Shown piece by piece: positions 37,427-45,286 of a stretch of 52,235 nt of DNA; the stretch's first letter is position 1, and each line of letters starts with the position of its first letter. Below the pieces are notes generated by a model. That model searched no databases. It was given only the letters and a program-made list of their open reading frames with translations, and was not told where the DNA came from. Source of the DNA: an uncultured Anaerolineae bacterium (GTDB taxonomy: Bacteria > Chloroflexota > Anaerolineae > Aggregatilineales > Phototrophicaceae). A program made the position numbers and the translations under genes. The DNA lies in NCBI GenBank assembly GCA_938022205.1, contig CALIEB010000018.1:1-52235 (forward strand), given 5' to 3'.

Positions 37427-38131
37427 ATGTCAGAGTTTAACATTAGTCCGACATTTTCTGTCTATAAGCTCGTGGCACGTGTAGAAAACGTGTCGTCCAT
37501 CATCAACCACCGCCGCGCTATGACAGTGATTAGCCACGAGATTGAAAACGCAACGCTGCTCGACAACGCGCACACGACCATCTTTGCGGGCTTTCAACGT
37601 TTGAGCCGTTTCTTGCCACAGGTAGCGCGCTACGAACAGCTGGCACAGCGCGCCCGCGCCATCTACGTGTTCGGCGTGCCGGACGCGACCATGCCTTCTA
37701 TTCCCAATGTCACCTACGTGCCGCTTAAGCCAGCTGACCAGCTGACCAAAGAGTGGTTTTTGGTCTCGCTGGGGCGCGATTACGCTAGCGCGCTGGCGAC
37801 CGAAGAGCTAACCCACATCGATGACCCGGACGAGACGCGCGTGTTCAAGGGCATTTGGACGTTTGATGTCGACATGGTGATGATTTTGCACGATTGGCTC
37901 ACGCAGGTGGTGGGACTGCGCAGCGACCTCGACAACGCCGCCATGACGCACAAGCATCACCAGCTCAGCTATCTCGGCGAGGTGATTTTGCGCATGCGCG
38001 CGCGCGTCGAACGGCTGGCGCGGCAGGGCAAAGAGGACACGCTGCGCGAAGAGATTGACCAACTGCTGCGCTCCCAGCTGCAAAATGCCTTCCATCAGCT
38101 TAAAACAACGCACGTCCCGCCAGTGGGTTAA
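37427..38131 (+). CDS. DICT sensory-domain protein
   Basis: 234 residues. The DICT domain, named from diguanylate cyclases and two-component systems, is recognised from ISHEIEN, TTIFAGFQRLSRFLPQVARY and a following IYVFGVPDA. The C-terminal part is helical with EVILRMRARVERLARQG. No output domain is fused. It probably senses light, redox or another cue and acts on a partner, but the ligand is unknown. Confidence 0.75.
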   Translation: MSEFNISPTFSVYKLVARVENVSSIINHRRAMTVISHEIENATLLDNAHTTIFAGFQRLSRFLPQVARYEQLAQRARAIYVFGVPDATMPSIPNVTYVPLKPADQLTKEWFLVSLGRDYASALATEELTHIDDPDETRVFKGIWTFDVDMVMILHDWLTQVVGLRSDLDNAAMTHKHHQLSYLGEVILRMRARVERLARQGKEDTLREEIDQLLRSQLQNAFHQLKTTHVPPVG

Positions 38132-38140
38132 CGCACGCCC

Positions 38141-38734
38141 CTAGCCCAAGCGCGCTTCTTCGGCGATAAGCTCAACAGTCGCACGGATGACGGGGTGCGG
38201 CGGCGTGTTCGCTGGCACGCGCCGCGCCTCAGCTTGCAGCAAGCGCGTCTCTGGAGCTAGGGCGACTGTCGCGATGCCCACCTCGTCCGCCGCTACCGCC
38301 GCCAGCCACAGCGCGCCTGCCACGCATTCAGTACGCTCGTGCGGGCGTGCCACCACGCACAACCGCAGCGCAGGCAAGGGCGCGCTCGCTACGACGATGC
38401 TCTCATCGCGCACGGGCGGCACGTGATACCGCCACACGTGTGCCTCGTCCACCAAGCCCAACGTTACCCTGCCGACCAGCTTCTGGCGCGCCGCTTCTGA
38501 CAAGTAGCCGGCGGTGTTGACAGCGTGATAGCCCAGCGCGTCCAACGCCAAGAGCATGCTGCGTCCTTGCGTGGCGACGCAGTGCGCAGCGTCTGCCACA
38601 CAAGCGTTGGCAAGGTCAAGCAACAGCGCGCGAGGATGCTCACCGCGCAGCTCCTCGAGAAAACTGAACAGGCGCGGCAGCCAGACCAGCCTGCCGCGCA
38701 AGTCCTGCGTGTAGATGACGGTCAACCTGTCCAT
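38141..38734 (-). CDS. Degenerate metallophosphatase (5'-nucleotidase-like) protein
   Basis: 197 residues. The order LTVIYTQDLRGRL, ALLLDLANACV, LALDALGYHAVNTAGYLSEA resembles the N-terminal half of the calcineurin-like UshA/5'-nucleotidase fold (HTNDLHGHL, LLDAGD, LGYDAVTLGNHE). The metal-binding residues are largely replaced (Arg for His in DLRG, no NHE), and the protein is half the usual length, so it is probably not an active phosphatase. It sits 7 bp from the next gene on the same strand (38742-40646), which it follows. Assignment by pattern only. Confidence 0.5.
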   Translation of the reverse strand: MDRLTVIYTQDLRGRLVWLPRLFSFLEELRGEHPRALLLDLANACVADAAHCVATQGRSMLLALDALGYHAVNTAGYLSEAARQKLVGRVTLGLVDEAHVWRYHVPPVRDESIVVASAPLPALRLCVVARPHERTECVAGALWLAAVAADEVGIATVALAPETRLLQAEARRVPANTPPHPVIRATVELIAEEARLG

Positions 38735-38741
38735 CGTCCTG

Positions 38742-40646
38742 CTAAGCGTTGAGATAGCGTTCAGTTAGCCCAGGGCGTGGCTGGTTGTTCCGGTCAACGA
38801 TGCCAAAGCCGTTGTGCATAGACTCCGCCCAAGCGTACCAAATCAACGCCTGCACGAGATTGGCGTAGTTGCGCTTGATGTGCTGCACCATCGCCATAGC
38901 ATAATCGCCAATGTCGCGGGGATTGTGGTCAGGCGCGTCCAGCACACCCCACTCAGTAATCCAAAGCGGCTTGGGCAGGATAGCGTAGTACGCTTTGAGC
39001 AGGTCATCGATGCTGCCGTACTGCCCGTAGCGGTCGTTGGGGCGGCAGGAACGCCCGTAGATATGCATCGCTAGCCCGTCCGGCATGGCATCATGGGTAA
39101 GCCCCTGAATAGACAGGCGAACGTAACGCTCGCCTTGCGTGTTGGTATAGCCGCCCGTCAACACGAACACCTCCGGGTCACCGGCGCGAATGGCAGGGAC
39201 GACAGCACGCAGCATCTTCTTGTAATTGGCAGGCGACATCGCCACCGAAGCCTCTGCGCCCAAGTGCGCGTCCTGCTCGTTCCAGACCTGCCACGCTTCA
39301 ACCAAACCTTTGCCCGCCCACTGGCGCGCGATGTTGTACATCATCTCAGAGAAGGGCTTAATCAGCATGTCCCACTTTTGGTCAGTCATGCTCGCCCAGG
39401 GCCAGAACTGGTCTTTGCCCTCGCCGTAGGTCTCGTGGCTGGTGGTAAAAACGACCTTGTAGCCCGCTTTGACATAGCGTTCCGCCAGCGGCGCGTAGCG
39501 GTCATACGCCTTGCGAATGTCCTCCGAGCCGGTTTTGTTGGAGACGCTGTAGCCAAAACGCACCCAGCCAATCTTGCCGAGACGGTTGGCGGGGGGCTTG
39601 CCGAGTGGGTGCATCTCGTCCAAGTTCACGCCGGTGATGTTGATGCCGCTGAGACGGTCGGGGTTTTTAATCGCGCCTTCCAACAGCCACGCAGCGCAAT
39701 AACCGGGTCGCCCGTCGGGCATTTTCAGCCGCAGCCACTCGTCCGCCTTGCCCAGCTTGCTCAAGGTGCGTCCGTGCATCTCCAGCGTTTCCAACCAGTC
39801 CCAAGGGTTGACAAAGCCTAAGATCTCGCCCGTTGTCGACGGCACGGTGCGCACGCGCAAGCCCTTGCTCGTGGGGCGCACGCGCAAGTTGGTGATGTAC
39901 AAGTAGCGCGCCGGGTCTAACACATTGGGCAGCTTATAGCCGCTCGCGCCGCCGCCTGCCTCTTGCAACGCCAGCAGCACGCTCGCGCCCGCCGCCGTCC
40001 CTAGCTCATCGCCCACTTTCACCTCTTTGTTGAGCGCGACGCTGACACGCTCTAGCCCGCCGTAGGTCACCGTGTAGGTTTTGCCGGCGTGCTGGCTGGT
40101 GACCTGCACGTAGCCGCCGATGCCCAGCGCGTCGCTGCTCGTGGAGACCTTGCTCACCTTGCCCGCCGCGCTGGCGACCACCCGCGCGCCTTTCGCGCTT
40201 AAACACATCACGCCAAAGGTGTCGTCTGTGCTGGGCAGCTCGGGAAAAGGCGTGACGATTTGCAACTTAGAGAAAGCCACCGGGTACTCTAAGATAAAGC
40301 GGTCGTCGATGTGCGCAGTGCCGCCTCTCGTGCCGTAGCGGTCGTTCGCGTCGATGCGCCGCTGCAGCGCAGCCGCCAGCTCTTGCGGCGTTTGCGCGTT
40401 GATGATGTCCACGCGCACGACCATCGGGTAAATGCGGCGAATGTGCGAGAGTGGGTTGTCTTGGCTCCACATCTGAGGGGCGTTGACGGCGGTTACGTTA
40501 CGATAGCGGTTGAGGTCATTGCCGCGCGGCGACCGCACCACCGCCACCTTTTCGAACTTGCGCGTATAGGGGCGCACTGCCTCCAACCATGCGTTGAAAT
40601 TGTCATCGGGAATGACCAGTGCGTGGGAGATGAGTTCCGTCGTCAT
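38742..40646 (-). CDS. Multidomain protein: M23-like fold, SH3-like domain, GH-A-type glycoside hydrolase
   Basis: 634 residues. Residues ~1-150 are unassigned. At ~150-225 lies a region like the LytM/M23 beta-barrel (GARVVASAAGKVSKV, then GGYVQVTSQHAGKTYTVTYG) without an evident zinc site. At ~260-330 is an SH3-type domain (GLRVRTVPSTTGEILGF and DGRPGYCAAWLLE). The rest is a clan GH-A-like barrel: E457 in QVWNEQDAHLG is the predicted acid/base and E565 in LWITEWGVLD the predicted nucleophile. No signal peptide is visible at ATG 40646 nor in the 14 open codons upstream, odd for a cell-wall-type enzyme. Substrate unknown. Confidence 0.75.
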   Translation of the reverse strand: MTTELISHALVIPDDNFNAWLEAVRPYTRKFEKVAVVRSPRGNDLNRYRNVTAVNAPQMWSQDNPLSHIRRIYPMVVRVDIINAQTPQELAAALQRRIDANDRYGTRGGTAHIDDRFILEYPVAFSKLQIVTPFPELPSTDDTFGVMCLSAKGARVVASAAGKVSKVSTSSDALGIGGYVQVTSQHAGKTYTVTYGGLERVSVALNKEVKVGDELGTAAGASVLLALQEAGGGASGYKLPNVLDPARYLYITNLRVRPTSKGLRVRTVPSTTGEILGFVNPWDWLETLEMHGRTLSKLGKADEWLRLKMPDGRPGYCAAWLLEGAIKNPDRLSGINITGVNLDEMHPLGKPPANRLGKIGWVRFGYSVSNKTGSEDIRKAYDRYAPLAERYVKAGYKVVFTTSHETYGEGKDQFWPWASMTDQKWDMLIKPFSEMMYNIARQWAGKGLVEAWQVWNEQDAHLGAEASVAMSPANYKKMLRAVVPAIRAGDPEVFVLTGGYTNTQGERYVRLSIQGLTHDAMPDGLAMHIYGRSCRPNDRYGQYGSIDDLLKAYYAILPKPLWITEWGVLDAPDHNPRDIGDYAMAMVQHIKRNYANLVQALIWYAWAESMHNGFGIVDRNNQPRPGLTERYLNA

Positions 40647-40808
40647 ACGCCTGCTTTCCTCTCTTGTTAGGTAAGTGAACAGTTTCATTATACCCAGAAA
40701 CGCTCAAAGCAGGCAAAAACGGCGGCTAAATACGCGGCGATAGCGTGCTAAAATGCGTGATAGGCACGTTGCCCAAGTGCGCCGTGTCCCCCATCCTCAT
40801 CGATTACA

Positions 40809-41024
40809 TTGGCAACGGCGTTGGCTTTAGAGCAAACGCCTGTGGCACAAGCGCAAACAACGCCGACAGTCGAGGCAACAATCGCTCTCGAGCCGATTAT
40901 TATAGAAGGACACAGAGGAACGATGACCAGCGTGGCCTGGTCGCCCGACGGGCAGCGGCTAGCATCAGAGTCGTTTAACGGCACAGTGCGCCTGTGGCGC
41001 ATTGCACCAAAGGCAGACGAGTAA
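40809..41024 (+). pseudogene. WD40-repeat fragment, probable gene remnant
   Basis: A short frame carries one good WD40 blade (EGHRGTMTSVAWSPDGQRLA then NGTVRLWRI), preceded by an Ala/Gln/Thr linker and followed at once by a stop. A real WD40 propeller needs several blades. In-frame sequence back to a TAG at 40761 contains no ATG, and the segment that could be a start (from 40745) is in another frame. A decayed or internally deleted WD40 gene is the best explanation. The rest of 40689-41086 shows nothing recognisable. Confidence 0.55.
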
Positions 41025-41086
41025 GCAGCGTAATCAATGAATGGTGACGCGAGCCGCACCCGTTGGAGCGCAGCGGTCTTGGTGGT

Positions 41087-41839
41087 CTACGGCGTGTCGT
41101 CTAGCAGGCGCACGCCTTTGATAAGCGTGCGGTCGAACTCGGCGAAGCGCGCCTCACCCAAGCGCAATAGCTCGGCACGCACGCGAAAAGCGTCCTCGCG
41201 CAAGGCACGCACGTCCACGCCTTGACACACGTCCGGCAGCGGCAAAAGCCACTGCACGCTGCGCTGCAACATCTTGAGCGCGCCGCGATAGTTGCCGCGC
41301 TCAATCTGATAGTATGCCACGCCGACCTGTAGAATAGCGCGGTAAAGGTCGCGCACGGGGCGTTCGGTCTCTACCCACTGCGCCTCGAACAAGTCGTGTT
41401 GAGCGTAGTATTCGCCCGCGTTAAACTTGGCGATACCCTCGCGCGCGCGCGGTGGCAGCGGCTCGGCGCAATCGCACAGAAGTGCTTCTTGCGCGGCGGG
41501 GTCGTCTTGCCGCGCCGCCTCTTTGAGCAAGCGCGCGCCGTCGCGCAGCAGCTCCGCCTTGCTAACAGGGTAATCCACGCCGTGCTTGGGTGCTTCTGCC
41601 AACACCTGTGGGTCGTCGCTGGCGAGCATAAGCGGCACGCGGCGCGTGGCGGGGCTGGTTTTTAGCGCGTGAGCGCGCTGCTGCCAACCGCGCGCGTCCC
41701 CGTCGAGCAGCACCAGTGCAGGGCGCATGTCAACAATCGTGTTAAAAAAGCCATCTTCTTGGGGATGATGGTGTACCTGCCAAATGTCAGGGAGTGCGAG
41801 CGGGGCAAGGTCAAGGCTGCCAGTGGTAATGATAAGCAT
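41087..41839 (-). CDS. Pseudo-receiver / DUF309 fusion protein
   Basis: 250 residues. The N-terminal ~110 residues look like a response-regulator receiver (PALVLLDGDARGWQQRA, RVPLMLASDD, VSKAEL) but lack the N-terminal acidic pair, so phosphorylation is doubtful. The C-terminal part is DUF309: FNAGEYYAQHDLFEAQWVE and LQVGVAYYQIERGNYRGALK. DUF309 has no established function that I know. GGAG at nine bases supports ATG 41839. SRP RNA lies just upstream on the same strand. Confidence 0.8.
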   Translation of the reverse strand: MLIITTGSLDLAPLALPDIWQVHHHPQEDGFFNTIVDMRPALVLLDGDARGWQQRAHALKTSPATRRVPLMLASDDPQVLAEAPKHGVDYPVSKAELLRDGARLLKEAARQDDPAAQEALLCDCAEPLPPRAREGIAKFNAGEYYAQHDLFEAQWVETERPVRDLYRAILQVGVAYYQIERGNYRGALKMLQRSVQWLLPLPDVCQGVDVRALREDAFRVRAELLRLGEARFAEFDRTLIKGVRLLDDTP

Positions 41840-41861
41840 GGCGCGTGTCTCCAAACAAAAG

Positions 41862-41993
41862 CAGTGGTGACCAGAGGTGTAACTCGGCGATTCACGACAC
41901 CCGAAGGTTACCCCTTAATGCTGCTACCGCTAGGTCCTGACATGGTTCGGGGGCTTCGCCGCGTGAGACCGAGTTACAGTCTACCCACCACTG
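41862..41993 (-). ncRNA. ffs: Signal recognition particle RNA (small bacterial type)
   Basis: On the minus strand the apical domain reads CCATGTCAGGACC, loop TAGC, GGTAGCAGCATTAAGG, aligning base for base with the conserved 4.5S RNA core (GTCAGG-CC, GG-AGCAGC). Supporting pairs: CCCGAA/TTCGGG, GTAACTCGG with CCGAGTTAC, and terminal CAGTGGTG with CACCACTG, giving one long rod of ~132 nt with no Alu domain. The tetraloop is UAGC rather than GGAA, and the adjacent internal-loop bases are swapped in a compensatory way. It would pair with Ffh in co-translational targeting to SecY. Confidence 0.88.
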
Positions 41994-42001
41994 CGACGCT
42001 G

Positions 42002-42030
42002 AGTATAACGCAAGACGGCGGCATGTTCAA
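42002..42030 (-). promoter_or_regulatory. Promoter of the SRP RNA gene
   Basis: On the minus strand, TTGAAC (42030-42025), a 17-bp spacer and TATACT (42007-42002). The predicted start near 41994 coincides with the first base of the terminal stem, which supports both calls. Confidence 0.82.
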
Positions 42031-42038
42031 TGGCGCGT

Positions 42039-43139
42039 TCACGCGGCCGGCAGCTGAATCCAGAAATGCGAGCCGCCGCTCTCGGGGCAGTATACGCCCA
42101 CATCACCCCCTTGCAGGAGCATCATCTCGCGCACAATCCACAGCCCCAAGCCTGTGCTAGGCTCGCCAGCGGTGGGCTTGTTGCGCAGCTGCGCGAAAGG
42201 CATGAACAGGCGTTCTATGTCTTCAGGCGCAATGCCCGGGCCGCTATCAGCGACGACGAGCTGCCAAACGCCATCTTGTACCAACGTGCTTAGCTCCACG
42301 CGGCTGTGCGGTGGACTAAACTTGATGGCGTTGCTGACCAAATTGGCCACCACTTGCTTGAGCCGTTTGGCATCCGCTAGCACCATGCCGCCAAGGTCAT
42401 CGGTCAAGAGGGCAATGTCTTTCTCTTGGGCAATCGGCGTGTATTCTTGCAGCACCTGTGTGATGACCTTGCGCGCTTCTAGGGGTTGAATTTGTACGCT
42501 AACATCTTCGTGGACGTTCTCCGTTGACAGAAATTCCTCGATGATAGCGGTCATCGTGTTGAGGCTGGTGTCGGCGGACGTGAGCAGGTGCTGCGTGTTT
42601 TCGTCATCGGCGTGTTTGCGCCGCATGAGGGCGATGAACAGCTTGAGGTTTTGCACTGGGTTTTTTAGGTCGTGCGATGCGATTTGCATGAACCGCTGCA
42701 TGCGGGCGTTAATTTGCTCAAGGTGGAAGATGAACTGCCTGCGCTCGTCGACATAGCGTTTGAGCTGGATTTGCGTGTTGACGCGCGCCTGCACATCGTC
42801 CACGTCAATGGGCTTGATGATGTAGTCATTCGCGCCCAAACGCAGCCCGTTGGTCACGCTGCGGCGTTCGGAGAGCGCGGAGACCAAAATCACGGGCAGC
42901 TCCGCCGCCGCGTGCTGCTGGCGAATAATTTGCAGCACGTCCAAGCCGCTCATGCCGGGCATCATGACATCCAGTAGCACCACGTCAAACCTGTGCTGCG
43001 CCAACGCCGCAAGCGCGTCTTTACCATTTTGCACGGTCATTGTCTCGTACATGTTAAACACACGCGACATTAAGTCTAGGTTGGGACGTTCGTCATCAAC
43101 AAGCAAAATGCGCGTTGTGCGGACGGGTCGAGACATCAT
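42039..43139 (-). CDS. REC-histidine kinase (response regulator fused to kinase)
   Basis: 366 residues. The N-terminal receiver has DD at 15-16, D57 (VVLLDVMMPG) and K109 (YIIKPIDV). The HisKA helix has H156 in ASHDLKNPVQN. The HATPase domain shows N-box VVANLVSNAIKFSPP, G1 DSGPGIAPEDIERLF and G2 STGLGLWIVREM. There is no membrane segment, so it is cytosolic and receives its signal through the receiver, probably from an upstream kinase. A TATAAT on the minus strand at 43189-43194 may belong to its promoter. Confidence 0.93.
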   Translation of the reverse strand: MMSRPVRTTRILLVDDERPNLDLMSRVFNMYETMTVQNGKDALAALAQHRFDVVLLDVMMPGMSGLDVLQIIRQQHAAAELPVILVSALSERRSVTNGLRLGANDYIIKPIDVDDVQARVNTQIQLKRYVDERRQFIFHLEQINARMQRFMQIASHDLKNPVQNLKLFIALMRRKHADDENTQHLLTSADTSLNTMTAIIEEFLSTENVHEDVSVQIQPLEARKVITQVLQEYTPIAQEKDIALLTDDLGGMVLADAKRLKQVVANLVSNAIKFSPPHSRVELSTLVQDGVWQLVVADSGPGIAPEDIERLFMPFAQLRNKPTAGEPSTGLGLWIVREMMLLQGGDVGVYCPESGGSHFWIQLPAA

Positions 43140-43280
43140 AGAGAGCTTCCTCTACTGCTAGGTTAACAGAAAAAACCAACATTGGTTCATTATACCCTAT
43201 TTAGGTTATAAAAGGTTTATAGAATGGCAGGTGTTTCATGTAAGCTATTCTAAAAAAAGGTATGCCTGTGTAGAATACTT

Positions 43281-43309
43281 TTTCGCCTTGACCTAAATTG
43301 CGCTATAAT
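43281..43309 (+). promoter_or_regulatory. Probable dnaN promoter
   Basis: A perfect TATAAT (43304-43309) lies 51 bp before the ATG, with a weak -35 (TTTCGC, 17-bp spacer) in an AT-rich stretch. TTGACC at 43288-43293 is too close to pair with it. No DnaA-box cluster was seen in 43140-43360. Confidence 0.45.
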
Positions 43310-43360
43310 TGCTTTATCACGTACGCCTGAATTCACGAAATTAACAAGGAAAACGCCTCT

Positions 43361-44488
43361 ATGATCACAAGCGTTCTTCAAGAAAATCTAGCTAAAGCGG
43401 TGAGCGTTGTCTCTAAAGTGGCGGACACCGGGCGGCATCTGCCCATCCTTTCTTACATTCACATGGAAGCCGAAGGCTCACGGCTGCGCCTTGCCGCTAC
43501 GAACTTACAGATTAGCATGACGATGTGGCTAAGCGCGCGGGTCGACAAGGCGGGTGCAGTGTGCTTGCCGGCCAAAACACTCGCCGAGCTGATGCCCACG
43601 CTCTCCCGCGAGCGCGTGGACTTGGTGCTAGACGAGGCAACGCACACGATGACGGTGACTTGCGGCACGACCAAATCCAACATCAAGGGCATTGACGCGG
43701 ATGAATTTCCTGTGGTCAGCCACAGCGAAGACACCGACCTCTTTATCGAGGGCAAAGTGCTGCGTGAGATGATTGCACAGACCATCTTTGCCACCGCCAA
43801 AGAAGAGGCGCGTCCCATTCTGACGGGATTGTACGTGTTGGTGGAGGATGACGTGATGACGATGGCTGCCGCCGACGGCTATCGCTTGTCAGTGCGCACG
43901 ACAAAGCTGACTAGCCCCTATCCCAAGCGTGTGGAGCTGGTCGTGCCGGCGAAGGCGATGCAAGAAGTGGCGCGCAACATCGACGACGACACCGCTGAAG
44001 TCGGCATTTCCTTCCCTAGCAAGCGCGACATCATCACCTTCCACCTGAACAACATTGACATCTCGTCGCAGCTGATTGAGGGACGCTTCCCCGATTTCCG
44101 CGCCATCATCCCGCGCAGCTATATCACGTCCACGTTGATGTACACCGAAGACCTGCTGAAGAAGTGCAAAGCCGCCGAAGTGTTCAGCCGTGACCAAGGC
44201 TACTTCGGCAGCTTATTCGTCAAGCCGCCGCGCATGGCGGGCGAAGCGGGCGAAGTCGTCATCGCGGGCAAAAGCGCGGAGCGCGGCAACAGCGATGGCG
44301 TGGTAGAAGCGCACGTCGAAGGCGAGCCGCTCGACATTTCCTTTAATATCAAGTACCTTATTGATGTGCTAGGCGTGCTGAACAGCGAGCGCGTCTTGTT
44401 CCAAAGCAACGGCGCGGATAATCCCGGGGTCATTCGCATTGATGGGCGCGATGACTTCGTGCATGTGATTATGCCAATGGCGCGCTAA
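43361..44488 (+). CDS. dnaN: DNA polymerase III sliding clamp (beta subunit)
   Basis: 375 residues making three clamp domains. It shows LAKAVSVVSKVADTGRHLPI, LPAKTLAELMPTL, ATAKEEARPILTGLYVLVED, AADGYRLSVRTTKL and LIEGRFPDFRAIIPR, ending VHVIMPMAR where the family ends in xMPMRL. It is not next to dnaA, recF or gyrB here, so the locus need not mark the origin. Confidence 0.97.
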   Translation: MITSVLQENLAKAVSVVSKVADTGRHLPILSYIHMEAEGSRLRLAATNLQISMTMWLSARVDKAGAVCLPAKTLAELMPTLSRERVDLVLDEATHTMTVTCGTTKSNIKGIDADEFPVVSHSEDTDLFIEGKVLREMIAQTIFATAKEEARPILTGLYVLVEDDVMTMAAADGYRLSVRTTKLTSPYPKRVELVVPAKAMQEVARNIDDDTAEVGISFPSKRDIITFHLNNIDISSQLIEGRFPDFRAIIPRSYITSTLMYTEDLLKKCKAAEVFSRDQGYFGSLFVKPPRMAGEAGEVVIAGKSAERGNSDGVVEAHVEGEPLDISFNIKYLIDVLGVLNSERVLFQSNGADNPGVIRIDGRDDFVHVIMPMAR

Positions 44489-44500
44489 GACAGCACGCAC

Positions 44501-44534
44501 AAAAAAACAGGGGTTGCGCGTCAACCCCTGTTTT
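44501..44534. terminator. Bidirectional terminator between dnaN and tRNA-Leu
   Basis: AAAACAGGGGTTG (44504-44516) and CAACCCCTGTTTT (44522-44534) form a 13-bp stem with a 5-nt loop. T4 is part of the stem on the plus side, and a T7 run follows on the minus side. It can end both the dnaN transcript and the convergent tRNA transcript. Confidence 0.88.
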
Positions 44535-44535
44535 G

Positions 44536-44616
44536 TGCCGAAGGTGGGAGTCGAACCCACACGCCTCTCGGCAACCGCTTTTGAGGCGGTCGTGTCTGCC
44601 ATTTCACCACTTCGGC
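44536..44616 (-). tRNA. tRNA-Leu (anticodon CAA)
   Basis: On the minus strand the acceptor arms are GCCGAAG and CTTCGGC, with an A discriminator. The anticodon stem ACCGC/GCGGT holds loop CTCAAAA (anticodon CAA, reads UUG). A long class-II variable arm (TTGCCGAGAGGCG) and T-loop GGGTTCGACTCCC are present. CCA is not encoded (CAA follows). Confidence 0.95.
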
Positions 44617-44626
44617 GGTGTCAAAA

Positions 44627-44655
44627 ACTATAGTGGTGTGGGCATTAAAAGTCAA
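44627..44655 (-). promoter_or_regulatory. Promoter of tRNA-Leu
   Basis: On the minus strand, TTGACT (44655-44650), exactly 17 bp, then TATAGT (44632-44627). The predicted start is only about four bases upstream of the mature tRNA. Confidence 0.8.
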
Positions 44656-44666
44656 TAGGGGATTGC

Positions 44667-45269
44667 ATGATTCCAGACGACGAAGCGCGCTTGGTCGGTC
44701 TTGCGCAAGGTGGCGACCTTGAGGCGTTTAACGCGCTTGTGCTGCGCTATCAGGACTATCTGTACACGGTGGCGTACCGCTTGACGGGCGATGCTGCCGC
44801 TGCGAGCGACATGGCGCAAGAAGCGTTTATCGCCGCCTACAAAAAGCTCAGCAGCTACAAGGGAGGCAACCTTAAGGCATGGCTAGCGCGCATTGTCACC
44901 AACCGCTGCTACGATGAGCTGCGGCACGGCAAACGCCGGCGCACCACCGCGATGGACAATCTGCGTGAGGGGGGCGAAGAGGTGCTGCGTCTTGCTAACG
45001 ACGCGCCTTCACCTGAAAACGTTGTTCAACAGCGTGAGCTGCAGCGCGCTATCCAAGACTGCATCAACGCGCTGAACCCTGAACAGCGGCTGGTACTGGT
45101 GCTGAGCGATGTGCAAGGCATGACGTACCAAGAGATTGTCGAGACCACTGCGCTCAATCTTGGCACGGTCAAGTCGCGCTTGTCGCGAGCGCGTAAGGCG
45201 ATGCGCGCCTGCTTGCAGGCGGTGCAGGAACTTTTGCCCGCCCAATTTCGTCTTTTTAACAATGAGTAA
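44667..45269 (+). CDS. ECF-family RNA polymerase sigma factor
   Basis: 200 residues. Region 2 (YTVAYRLTGDAAAASDMAQE, AFIAAYKKLSSYKG and LARIVTNRCYDELR) and region 4 (LNPEQRLVLVLSDVQGMTYQ, then LNLGTVKSRLSRARK) are clear, with no region 3. The partner anti-sigma follows 17 bp later. The target promoters are not visible in the window. Confidence 0.95.
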   Translation: MIPDDEARLVGLAQGGDLEAFNALVLRYQDYLYTVAYRLTGDAAAASDMAQEAFIAAYKKLSSYKGGNLKAWLARIVTNRCYDELRHGKRRRTTAMDNLREGGEEVLRLANDAPSPENVVQQRELQRAIQDCINALNPEQRLVLVLSDVQGMTYQEIVETTALNLGTVKSRLSRARKAMRACLQAVQELLPAQFRLFNNE

Positions 45270-45286
45270 GGTTTGAGTGTGACGCG

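Noticed and set aside
43288..43309. TTGACC with TATAAT as the dnaN promoter
   Set aside because: The spacing is 10 bp, too short for sigma70; only the TATAAT is kept with a weak upstream hexamer.
43140..43360. Replication origin next to dnaN
   Set aside because: No cluster of TTATNCACA boxes and no dnaA neighbour; the region is simply an AT-rich divergent promoter region.
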